The translations under genes were made by a program, and so were the position numbers. 64,000 bases of DNA from assembly GCA_022059125.1 (NCBI GenBank), contig JAEUWY010000001.1:124001-188000 (forward strand), in the 5' to 3' direction. The notes beneath the pieces are model-generated. The model saw nothing but the letters and a program-made list of their open reading frames with translations, searched no databases and was not told the DNA's origin. Positions 54,532 through 64,000 of this stretch are shown piece by piece (the stretch's first letter is position 1; each line of letters begins with the position of its first letter). Source of the DNA: Corynespora cassiicola. Taxonomy: Eukaryota > Ascomycota > Dothideomycetes > Pleosporales > Corynesporascaceae.

Positions 54532-55704
54532 CAGAAGAAGACTAGGTTCCTAATGCCATGCTGTTGCTGTTTTTGTTGTTAACTAGAGGCTTCTTGGGTC
54601 ATCGGCTGAGCGCCCACGAAATGTGTCGACCACTCAACATGATTGTTCGTGACATCACACTGCATTGAGTATTCCTAGTTAAAAGCTCTGGAGTATTTTA
54701 GCAAAATTTCTCACTTCCTGTGCCTACTTGCCTTCTCGATCGGCGACCACTAGCTGGAGAAACTGCTTCTCATTGGTCAGCGGTAGCATTAACGGGCTTG
54801 GAAAGACTTGGAAGCAGTTTATTTCTCATTTGATGCCACAGAAATAATCAATGTAGAATTAATTGTAAAATTCAGTGAGTGGCAAAATCACGAAACTAAG
54901 ATATTAAAGATTGCTGAGGGGAAGCCATTTTCGCTCTTTGTAAGACGCCTTGTATGTAGTCTCGATTCCCATAGCTATAGGCTATTACTATCATGAAAAT
55001 AACTACTATATTGGTTGAGCATATGAACTCTGTTACAGTCCCGGTTTAATCCCCATAGACTCATTCTTGGTTCATGTGGTGGAGCCCGATATTTCGGTGA
55101 CTACTTCCTTTGAATCCCAGTTCCGATTTGCACATTCTTCAGGTTCTATCTTGCCCTATTCAATTCAAAGTTGCTGATGTGTCTCTCCATATCTTCAATA
55201 GAGAAACAAACAGCCTCACACCGCAACAAAAGCGGGGCAATACCCCTAGTGAAAACAAAAAACGAGCAGGTGGAACCTAAATCGAGGCACAGCAAGCTTT
55301 CGAAAGACTGGTGTAACAGACGGCTATGTCTGCATTTCACGAAATTTATCTAGTACTTCGGCATTTCAGATATATAGGATACCATTTTGTAGGCAATCGT
55401 CCTTGAAAACGGCACTGTTCAATTGCACCAGGCTCGCACGGGAAGATTGCCGTTAAGGCAACGAGGCGACCGCACTGGTCTTCCAAGCTGCTTTATTAAG
55501 GAAGTCCTCAAAATTGTGGAATTCAGCAAAGGTCCTTCATACAATGGTACGCGTTTGAAGCATGTCAATTCTGGGCTTGTGCCCCCGCCAAGAGTCCTCT
55601 CATATGTTGCCATCTAGATTCTTTTAATCAATGTTATAAGGCCGCCCATAGCTTCGCACTCCCATCCACGTAATATTTTGCCTTTATTGACACACATTTT
55701 TGCC
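54532..55704. other. Intergenic repeat debris
   Basis: Contains the 54751-54808 match to 22307-22365, the decayed 210-bp repeat (54934-55040) and a family-2 relative (55085-55165: CCCAGTTCCGATTTGCACATTCTTC). No gene. Confidence 0.5.
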
Positions 55705-56349
55705 TTAAATAGCCTCATTCATTTGATTCAAGGGATCCTCTCGTCGCTGCAAGTCTTCTTCCCATTCGCAAAGCTCCAACGCTCGCCGCCATCTATCCTC
55801 TTCCTCCGATTTTTCTTTCCTGTACTGCTCAATTTGCTCGATTATGTTGCGCGGTAGCTCTTCACTCAGCTGTACAACATCCTGTCGGGTAATGAAGGTA
55901 ATATTTTCCCCAATCCAACAACCCTTTTTGTTCAGTACCATTGGTGCTAGAATCAAGCTCACTGATGCGCCATCATTGAGATAACCGAGAAAGAAGTTCT
56001 CCCCAAAATTTTCTCCAGGCCGTGCCGAACCTGTTTCCTGTGTGGAAACTTGAATATACGAAGAGGCTGCGATACACTCAAAGTTTCTCAAGAACTCGTC
56101 GCATAAGTCATCTTCATCGAAGTGGAGGATGTCGTGTGGCTCCTCTTTCATATCGAAAACTGCCCGAACAAATTCCATTCTACCATACCGGCAAGCAGTG
56201 CCGATGGCATAGCCCAGGTCTTGCTTAGGAATATAATCCACATCTTCATTTGGGGGGCCAACTGCAGGTCTCATTGGTGCAACTGCAGGGATAAATTTAG
56301 AATGGGCCGATAAGCCCTCGTGAGAAGAGTTGGGCTGGAAAGTGGACAT
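55705..56349 (-). CDS. Hypothetical protein with a degenerate facing paralogue
   Basis: Single exon, 214 aa from the ATG at 56347-56349 (MSTFQPNSSHEG). No domain I can name. Blocks visible are YIPKQDLGYAIGTACRYGRMEFVRAVFDM, ILHFDEDDLCDEFLRNFECIA, GENFFLGYLNDGASVSLILAPMVLNKKGCWIGENITFI, and a charged helical C-terminus (IIEQIEQYRKEKSEEEDRWRRALELCEWEEDLQRRE) likely to be coiled-coil. A broken relative at 58163-58440 on the other strand conserves the middle blocks, which argues that this is a real gene. Confidence 0.6.
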   Translation of the reverse strand: MSTFQPNSSHEGLSAHSKFIPAVAPMRPAVGPPNEDVDYIPKQDLGYAIGTACRYGRMEFVRAVFDMKEEPHDILHFDEDDLCDEFLRNFECIAASSYIQVSTQETGSARPGENFGENFFLGYLNDGASVSLILAPMVLNKKGCWIGENITFITRQDVVQLSEELPRNIIEQIEQYRKEKSEEEDRWRRALELCEWEEDLQRREDPLNQMNEAI

Positions 56350-58162
56350 TTGAAAGACGATACAATGGTCTTCGCTGGAGTAGGTTTGTAAAGACGAATA
56401 AATAGTGCTGCTGAGCAAACGGATAAGATATTGAGGATGAGGTGTTCGAAGAAGTGGGCTGGGCTGATGAGACCATATTTATGCCTGGAAGGGGACCAAA
56501 AATGACGGGCATCCTTCACACTTTACGGTTTTCGGTTTTTAGCTTTCCGATCTTCAGTCTTGTAATTTCCAGTTTTCGGTTTTCGGTTTTCGGTTTTCGG
56601 TTTACCGACTACCTTTACAAACTATAACCAATGATCGTACAATTTCAATGCAAATGCTTGCACGGACCTATTGGTAGAGCAGGAGCAGATGTGCGTAATC
56701 GGATTCTGGTGTATGTAGCTAATGTACATGACAGGAACCTGTCGTGGAAAAAACGCCTTGAGAGCAAAACATTGGTGGCACATGTATAGTAGTCAATACA
56801 GCTTGGTAAGTGCGTGGCTGAATTGTTGGTGTTGCTGAATCTGCCTTGCAATGCGGCACGGTGACCAATGGCGACTTTTGATTGTGGGCGCTTAACAATC
56901 CGGCAACCATGCAAGGTCCTTTGGTTCCATAAATTCTTTTGTCCTGAACACCCCCCAAATGCGCCTTGCTAACTTAGAGCCGAGTTGGTGAGGTGAGACA
57001 TTCGGCAGTTTAACACAGGCGCCAGGGTTTCGTTAGAACCGACCGCAGGGTGTTGATTTGCTACAAGCACATTTAGTCCAGGGATTCCATAGCAAGTTTG
57101 TGAGGAATGCTACTGTGCTAAGTCCTGACAAGTTCAGGTTTCACTAAGCGTGGAACCGCCACGAAATATGTGGATCTAAGCTGAGGCACAGCGACAGCTG
57201 GCGGAGCGATTGAGAGTCCACCATCGACCTCTGCTCTACGCGGGGTTGTTGGCGGGGCTAGTACGGGGACAACCCCGCAATACAGGAATGCAATTCGCGG
57301 GCGGCTTACCAAAAAAGCCTGGAGGAACGAAGCTGGAAGTGTGAGTAAACAGATCTTTTGTAAGCAAATTGAAAATGAGACAAGCAGGGCTAAATCAAGT
57401 AGAAGCTTAGGCACAGGCACAGGCACAGGCAAAGGACAAAAATAGCTGGAAGTCGCAGATGGAGTTAGAGAGCGGTGATGAATAGTTGAGACGATGGCCT
57501 AGAAAAGTGGCTATGTGTCCACAACCAGGCGTACAGAAAGAATCAATCCAGTCTATGGGTTGCAACAAGTCGCTCGTATTTCATCGCACGCATTTAAGAG
57601 TCACAGAGGCAGCTGCAAAAGGGTAGTGCGCATCGTAGGAGACGCTCTGCATCGGGCGTGATGGTTGCGCTGTGGATACTCAGAGTACATGGAATGAGTG
57701 AGAGGTCCACGGTGAACCTATCCTCGACATGGTGTTGCTGACAGAGTAGCGCCGAGGTAGCACCTCGGCATACGAGACAGCCCCGATTGTGGCTTCCCCA
57801 ATTCAGAACGAGACCTGCTTGTTTGCGCTGAACGATCAAGCGGTTGCGCGAGACCGCTCGTGGGTTGGAAGCAGATCCTAGGGCCTACTGCAGCCTTCCT
57901 AATATCTGTTTCTCTGCTTTGCTATGCCACTTGTTTTTCTTAGAGCTTTTGCCCCTGATCCGGAATCGCTGCGCCGCATCGAAAACTACACCCGAAAACG
58001 AAAAACCGCAAACGAATAACCGAAATTCAAAAGCCGAAATTGAAAATCAAAATTGAAAACTAGACAATAGAAATCAGAATCGAGAATCGAAATTCAAATG
58101 AAAAACAACACAGGACGCTCACCGTCACCGTCCTAAGCGAAAACCTATCGCGTAGTTCCCGT
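56350..58162. other. Spacer of an inverted duplication with CCGAAAA/TTTTCGG tracts
   Basis: No gene. Low-complexity TTTTCGG-type repeats at 56524-56606 face CCGAAAA-type repeats at 57984-58108. A perfect 10-bp inverted repeat, GCGGGGTTGT/ACAACCCCGC, lies at 57240-57249/57269-57278. A CAGGCA microsatellite lies at 57408-57436. Confidence 0.6.
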
Positions 58163-58450
58163 TTACCTTCACAACACTCTTGATGTTGACGGAAAAGACC
58201 TATGTGACGACTTCCTGAGAGATTTTGTGTTTATTTAAGACCTTCTATGTATTTAAATGGACCCACAGGACCCGGGCGCAGCACAATATAGGAGTTAATT
58301 GGGGGAAAACTTTGTCATGGGCTATCTTCATGATAGCGTATCGGTGGGCTTGATCCTGACCACTGTGGTACTGAACAAGAAAGGTTACTGGACTAGGGAG
58401 AGTATCTTATCTCTCACCCATTGTGAGACAAAGGCTTTCTCCATGAAGCT
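58163..58450 (+). pseudogene. Degenerate paralogue of the 55705-56349 gene
   Basis: Reads LHNTLDVDGKDLCDDFLRDFVFI then TAA, matching ILHFDEDDLCDEFLRNFECIA of the intact copy. After a short gap, ENFVMGYLHDSVSVGLILTTVVLNKKGYWTRESILSLTH matches ENFFLGYLNDGASVSLILAPMVLNKKGCWIGENITFI. There is no usable start, and there is an internal stop and frame change. It is in inverse orientation to the intact gene. Confidence 0.75.
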
Positions 58451-58547
58451 GATGTACTGGGAGGATCACTTGCTTGGCAACCACAGCACGCTTCCTCTAA
58501 TTATATCAGCCAGATTACGACAATGAGTCATACCAGGTGACTGCGGT

Positions 58548-58665
58548 CACCCTGAATAGCATTAGTCACCCCGAGTGATCTTTCACGACTCTAAGTGGCT
58601 TTCACTGCCCTGAATGGCTTTTGTCTCCCCGAGTGAATCTGGGCATCCCGAGTCAGTTTGGCCAT
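58548..58665. repeat. ~20-bp degenerate tandem repeat
   Basis: Six units of 19-20 bp of the form CCCTGAATGGCTTTTGTCT / CCCCGAGTGAATCTGGGCAT / CACCCTGAATAGCATTAGT. Non-coding. Confidence 0.65.
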
Positions 58666-58989
58666 GCAGTAAACCACTTGACACAACACCACTCACCCAT
58701 AACAACCCAATCAGCACACGCGACTGATAATTTTTAAAAAAAAGATCGACTCATCGACCGCTCGAAACTGGAAGAGATCCATACAGATCACTTGCTAGAG
58801 CATAGTCACCAGACTGGTCGGTCCCAAGCGGCATGACGCAACACCCAAGAGTCCCCAACATGGTAGTTTGAAAAATGGACAAGTAAGTGTGCCTCCAAAA
58901 AACCGTTTCTCAGGTGGGTGAAAACGGCGACTTCTATTCCTGAGAAAAAGTCAAGTCTCAGACCGGACGCATACACAACCTACTTATTG

Positions 58990-59165
58990 CCGACTGACTA
59001 ATTTGGGGTCAGTCCGCAGATCTTGTTACTAATTTGGGAAGCCATGATGTGGGGCTATCCCGCATCATCCCGGAGCTACCCCGGAGCTATTTCGACGGAG
59101 GAGAGGTTCACCGCGGACTTCTCGGTCACTTCATCCGCCGCTTTTGCGCCTTTGCGTGATGGTTA
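58990..59165 (+). repeat. Dispersed repeat, copy 2
   Basis: Relative of 8163-8325: GTTACTAATTTGGGAAGCCATGATGTGGGGCTATCCCGCATCATCCC..TTTTGCGCCTTTGCGTGATGG. Confidence 0.55.
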
Positions 59166-59249
59166 GGATTCGCATATAGTACGCAGTAGTCCTACGCTAG
59201 ATATGGCCCAGAATTACCAAGACCCAGCGTAGAATCATCGCTCGCACCT

Positions 59250-61907
59250 ATGGAACCCTCGAAGCAAAGGTACCTGTAGCAAAGCAGCACTCATAATCTA
59301 CCACGACTAACATCTGCTAGCGATAGCGTCGACCCAAATCATGAAAAATTACAAGCATTCCGCAATGCCCTTCGCTCCATAGATCACGATGAAGACAAGT
59401 TCGAGGCATGTGTGGCGATGAGGAACGAGCTTCTTGGACAATACACCGGACTCGAGTGGCTTTTTGCATCCATGGACGAGGTCATGAGTGCAGAATGCCA
59501 GAAATACAAACAGCAACGGAGCGGCTGGTCAGCTAAGTTAAGAACTGGAGACGCGGAAGCAAAGCAGTGGGAACGTTTCATTGGAGTAGTCCACACTGCC
59601 ACAGGTACAAGGGAAAAATGTCTCCATCCTCTCAAGAAGGTGAGCGGCGTTTGGGGTAAAGAAAAGGTGCTGTATTATCGATGGGCTTTTGCTGGCGAAA
59701 AGTACTGCAAGGTACTCGGTACAGCAGCGATGAGAAATCCCGACTGGGACGAAGCTCGTATCAAGTTAAACCAGCTCATCGTCAGGAGGATCAAAGCGCC
59801 CGGGGGCCGCCGTCCGAAGATGTCTGTGAACCCCGTCAACCAGATTGATCTTGAAGACTTGAAGAAGTGGCAGGACAAGAATGAATATTCCAAGAATGGA
59901 TGCATGCTGGCATACGAAACTGTAGCCATCTCAGACATTCCCGAGGGCTATGCTATTGACTGCCATGGGCTCATTGCCGCTGTTCAGCCCCAACCAGTGC
60001 CGCTGGAAAACCAAAGCGACCCGCTTGGCCGGCCTGTAGCTATACATGACTGTCCTACGGTGGCTTCACCCAGCCAAAGCCTCAATGGAACCGCTTCAAC
60101 CTCGCCGCTTTCCTCCCCGCCGCCGTCTTCTCGGGACACAACACCGCTCACCGATGATGCGACACCGCCTAGAATGCCTGAATTGCGCGAGTCTACTCCG
60201 TCGCCTACTAGTTCTCGAGATGCGCACATGGCTGAGCGTCGCGAAGCGCTACGAAAATCAAATCGGCTCCGCTCGTTTCCTGCCTCCTACCGGGAAATTG
60301 CTCCGACGCGAGAGATCAAGCCGACCGCGCAAAAGCCCTCCCCAAGATTCCAAAACCTCGTTCAAAAGCCAAGGCCATGGGATAGCAATACCTGCTCCTG
60401 TACTACTACAGTGTCTTCCGAGTTTTTGTCTGCGATAGAGCGCAACCAGCAGGCGAGCCTTGCCGACATCAAGATCGCTACAAAGTATGCAACACAATGC
60501 TCTCAACTCTGCAAAAAGCACCTCGAGAAGTACGCTAGCTGGGCAGCAGCAGGCATGCTATCGTTCAAGTCTTCGAGTGAACTTCGGCCTACTGATTTTA
60601 GGAAGCGCTCGGTGTGCGATGCTGACGACCAATCGGCGAAGCGACGTCGGCTTTCGCTTCCCGAGTTGAGCCAGGTGTATGGCCAAACGCCTACGAAGAC
60701 GCCCGTCCCAGATGGCTTGGATGCTTCTCCTAGCAGAATATCATTGGAACTACCAGAAGACAAACGGCCAGTGCATGACAAAGTAGGCGATGCTGCCTTT
60801 CGTGAAAAGGTCCTGGCCGAACTCAGCCGCAAAATCACACATCGATCTCCGATAACCTGGGGGGAGCGGAATGACCAAATGATGCACAGTCTGCTCAGCC
60901 GAGCCAGTCAACCAGTAACTGCTGGAGCCGATAGCGAAATCGAGGCCTACTTCCTCACGGGCGAAGAAGCGGAGGCACGACTTCAGCCTAGCTTTGTTCT
61001 TAACGGGCCAATCATCGCCAAGAATCAGCAGCAATTCAAATGGGAACAAGGCAAGGGCCGCCCCATCGACCAACTTTTCCGGCGCATGGGGAGCCTCAAC
61101 CGCACGGTATCCGTGCAGAAGTCGTCGCTCAGGTTGCAGAGAGAGTCGTATATTGGAATGCAGCTAAGCCATGTTCAAAATGCATTCTCAAGGAACGGAG
61201 TTAGCGAAGACCCACTCAACGTTCTTGATCTGCGCAGCCCGCTCCCGCGCTCAATACTGCCAGGCTTTCTCAACGGCGAAGACTGCCAGCTTCTTGGTCG
61301 AATACGCGACGAAGTATTGGGGGGTACGTCTGGAGAAAGGTGCACTGCCTCGGTCGCAGAATGGAATCAATGGAAGGATGTTGAAGATTGGGTTCTCCTT
61401 GCCCAAGGTGGGGCGCAGACGCTGCTGCACGAAGACAGCTGCGGAAAAGCCACATGGCTGACTGTACAACAAGGTCAGGTCGGCTTCGGATGGGTCTCCT
61501 GCCCGACCGAAGATGAGAGACAGGCTTGGAGCATGAACCCGGCTGATTTCACAGGGGGAAAGCTGAGATACGTCATCCTCAGCCCGGGCCAGACCGTCTA
61601 CTTCGAAGCTGGCACGATCCATTTCGTATTCCGGCTCGCTGAGCACCCAACGCTGATGCTCGGCGGACACGTCCTGCGGTGGTCGCGCGTGGACTCGTGG
61701 ATGGATATCGTTGTTAACCAGCTACGGTTTCCTAACACTACAAACGAAGACCTGCTGCCACACGCAAGGGTCTATGCAGAGACTATCGAGAGACTCATAG
61801 CAGAACAGAAAAATCTCGGTAGGCTAGACGAGCTTGGCGGAGAGGAAGCCCTTGTAAGGTTTTCCGGCTTCAAAGAGGTCAGTCAACAGGGCATTCTCTT
61901 CTATTGA
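59250..61907 (+). CDS. Large protein with C-terminal JmjC-like (cupin) domain
   Basis: Exon 1 is 59250-59269, the 51-nt intron 59270-59320 (CTAAC branch), and exon 2 59321-61907, 868 aa from MEPSKQSDSVDPN. The N-terminal block SIDHDEDKFEACVAMRNELLGQYTGLEWLF is followed by a charged region and a long Ser/Pro-rich linker (about 220-340). A Cys-containing segment (CSCTTTVSSEF..CSQLCKKHLEKYASWAAAG) follows. Near residues 700-790 is a JmjC-type double-stranded beta-helix: LLHEDSCGKATWLTVQQGQVGFGW supplies H-x-D, and ILSPGQTVYFEAGTIHFVFR the distal His and Arg. JmjC enzymes are Fe(II)/2-oxoglutarate hydroxylases or demethylases. Here the iron triad appears intact, but substrate is unknown, and a TET/JBP-like role cannot be excluded by eye. 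Confidence 0.78.
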
Positions 61908-62400
61908 CAAAGTTAATATTCAGGCAGGAATTTGAGCAAGAGACGTCAACACTTTTGGAACCAGACATGTCAATGGATTAGATGGGGTTCAAAGTTTTCC
62001 TTTCGTTCTGAACCAGCTCGGCGCTTTCCAGTTTCATCGCAGGCCGCTACCTATCTATTCTTTCCGAAAACTTCGCTTTTTTCGAAGGAGAGCAATAATA
62101 ATGCTTGTGTAGATCCTACTCACTATGTTATAGCGGCACCCTAAGAAGAGCCGTGAATACTTGCATCCTCAGGACATTTGAGATGGCACGGAGTCGCTCG
62201 ACAACAGCCCTGTTGTGGAGGATCAAAAACTTACGACGCGGCCGATTGCGAAAGTCGGCCCGTTAAGCGAGCAGGTCCAAGGTTGAACAGGTGGATGTGG
62301 CTTGGCGAACCTCGATTTATTTTTGGCCCGCATTTCATAGTCATGTGTGGGTGGTTATTCTGTTTTTAGAAAAGCTACGAATAGGTACATTCTCCTAACT
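61908..62400. other. Intergenic, presumed 3' side of a transposon copy
   Basis: No gene. The outer inverted repeat of the adjacent Tc1/mariner copy should lie here, but I could not match one convincingly to the 63505-63700 side. Confidence 0.4.
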
Positions 62401-63504
62401 CTACCATTTCGTATGGCCTCCCTGTGCCTCCAGCACAGCTTGGCAACGCTCGTTCATGCTGCCGATGTATCGAGCAATGTCAGAAAAGTCCAACAGCATC
62501 CACTCCTTTTCGATAGCTTGCCGCAGCTCTACGATTGTGCGTGGCGACTTCTTCGCCACACGCTGTTTCAGCAGCCGCCATATATTTTCGATGGGATTGA
62601 GATCAGGCGAGCTGGCAGGCCAGTTCATCTTTTCTATGCGATTAGCATTGTGGAGCTGCTTAGTCAGCTTGGCTGTATGTGGAGACGCACCGTCTTCCAT
62701 GAGGATAGCCTGCTTCGCACGGTTCTGTGGGTGTCTCTCAATCCAGTCCATAAACTGGTACACAAGGGGAAGAACTCGCGTCCTGTACAAGTCGCCCGTG
62801 AGTCTACCCCACTCCTTCTCCATCACAATCATAGGTCCTTTGCCAAACGCCGAGATGCTTCCGTGGATCGTCCAAGAAGAGTACGATCTGAACTTTGGTA
62901 CGCAGCATGACTGCTCGTACTTTTCGTCGGCACGTCGAGTAACATAGACCCGTCCAAAGCTTTCTGTTGAAAAAGAACACTCGTCGGTCCAGATGACGCT
63001 TGCCCATTGCTCTGGCCTCCAGCTCAGGTGCTCTGTCGCCCAAGTCAACCGCACTTGCTTTTGTAGTTCAGTAAGAAGAGGCTTTGCAGTGGCTACGCGA
63101 CGACTGTACGACTCCATCTTGAAGGCTGCCACCAGGGCTTTGCGCCCGGCTTGGACCCCTTCCAGTCGAGCAATATCTTCGTACTTCATGCGACGGTGAT
63201 TCGCATCAAGTGTGGCACGAGCAACCAGACGCTCTCGCACTTTGTCTGTAATGGCAGGCTTTCTGCCTACTGGTACTTTGGGGACTTCGGTACCAGATTT
63301 GAGTACAGACTGAACGGTCGTTCGCGCAAGCCCTGTAGCAACTGCGATGGCCTCTATGGACCAGCGCGGCAGCTCGGAGAGCATGAAGATGCGGCAGCGT
63401 TGTTTGTATGTTAGTCTCGTTCCTGGCTTTCGAGATGGATCCCGGTGTCTCTCAGACAGCCTTTGTGTCCTATGTTTGCGGGGTCTTCGAACGATGTTGG
63501 GCAT
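62401..63504 (-). mobile_element. Tc1/mariner-type DDE transposase gene
   Basis: Single uninterrupted frame, 367 aa (MPNIVRRPRKHRTQRLSER). N-terminal helix-turn-helix units: LTYKQRCRIFMLSELPRWSIEAIAVATGLARTTVQSVLK, then VGRKPAITDKVRERLVARA. The DDE core is VIWTDECSFSTESFGRVYV (first Asp), AILMEDGASPHTAKLTKQLH (second Asp) and WPASSPDLNPIENIWRLLKQRV (Glu). About 34 residues lie between the last two, a DD34E spacing. No stop or frameshift, so the copy looks potentially active; TIRs were not resolved. It would cut and paste at TA sites if typical. Confidence 0.92.
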
Positions 63505-64000
63505 TTTTGACTACGCTTACTACAAGCAATCCTCAATGCAGGTCCCTTTTATAGGGGAGGAATCGAAATTCCTTTGCATTCTAGCTTAAACTGCGAGATG
63601 ACTGGTTGCTTGGTGATGCTTTTCTAATGCTTCTTATCCGACCCGAAGCTTCGAGTCATCCTGAGCATGCTGTTCGCCTGTTCGTATCTGCTGTGTAACC
63701 TCCGATATGGTTGGCCAGGAACTGTGTCATCAGATCGAGCCAATGAGCTTCAAGCACTAGAGTGAAAACAAGGACTTCGGAAAATGATATTCGTGAGGCC
63801 AGCTCACTCAATATATATCACGGTATGGGTTAACGATGTAGTACTATTCCTACCTCGGTTAGCACTGTAGATCAGGCACTTCCTTATGAGGGCTCTCACA
63901 CCTAGTTTCATACCATCAACTGAGCTGCACACTCATAGTCAATCCACCACCGCGATAAATCTTAACTTTTGAATTCCCAAAAACCCCAAAAGATGTGAAC
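63505..64000. other. Intergenic to the window edge
   Basis: No gene or repeat recognised. Confidence 0.45.

Noticed and set aside
57408..57436. CAGGCA microsatellite as a functional repeat
   Set aside because: Only about four short units; ordinary simple-sequence DNA.
1..64000. Starship-type giant transposon (DUF3435 tyrosine recombinase captain)
   Set aside because: NLR cargo prompted the search, but no tyrosine-recombinase, DUF3723, FRE or PLP gene was recognised in the window.

Overview
The window is filamentous ascomycete (Pezizomycotina) nuclear DNA. Genes are monocistronic on both strands and split by 43-80 nt GT-AG introns with CTAAC/CTGAC-type branch sites. The protein families are those expanded in mould genomes: HET, NACHT-ankyrin NLRs, FunK1 kinase, Zn2Cys6 regulators, PNP_UDP and fungal BTB. 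A dothideomycete (Pleosporales-like) source is my inference from family composition. No operons, rRNA or convincing tRNA genes were seen. It reads as an accessory, repeat-rich region rather than a core syntenic block.

Layout. 0-1.9 kb: 5' part of a FunK1 kinase running off the left edge. 2.3-7.8 kb: an NLR gene (DUF7708-like/NACHT/ankyrin) between long terminal inverted repeats. 9.4-9.9 kb: a small RNase III-domain gene. 11.5-13.0 kb: a PD-(D/E)XK protein. 13.3-21.0 kb: an intact PNP-NACHT-ankyrin NLR and a CorA-like gene, bounded by an inverted pair of 'ankyrin tail plus terminal repeat'. 21.2-22.3 kb: a broken PD-(D/E)XK gene. 22.95-27.5 kb: a HET-ankyrin gene with 20 ankyrin units, followed by a third copy of the same ankyrin tail. 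27.9-41.2 kb: C2H2-like protein, DUF7924-type PD-(D/E)XK protein, two Zn2Cys6 regulators and a GNAT acetyltransferase. 41.3-42.6 kb: HET-NACHT pseudogene. 42.85-53.5 kb: two PDDEXK_12-like genes, a membrane protein and an FtsJ-like methyltransferase, bracketed by a second inverted end family of about 240 bp. 53.5-59 kb: a graveyard of repeats, a BTB remnant and an inverted gene/pseudogene pair. 59.2-61.9 kb: a JmjC-like protein. 62.4-63.5 kb: a Tc1/mariner transposase.

How it fits together. Two themes recur. First, STAND/HET incompatibility-type receptors (three genes, one pseudogene and two ankyrin stubs) sit beside copies of one ~45-60 bp terminal motif whose core is GGTC-GGGC-GGA..GGTCGGCC. 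This suggests NLR genes spread and recombined as cargo, or as the host frame, of a DNA element. Second, five PD-(D/E)XK-like nuclease-fold proteins of at least three subfamilies, plus a FunK1 kinase, occur in one window. These resemble the nuclease and kinase modules of transposon-derived effectors described in fungi. No transposase for the NLR elements was recognised, so their mobility is inferred from ends only.
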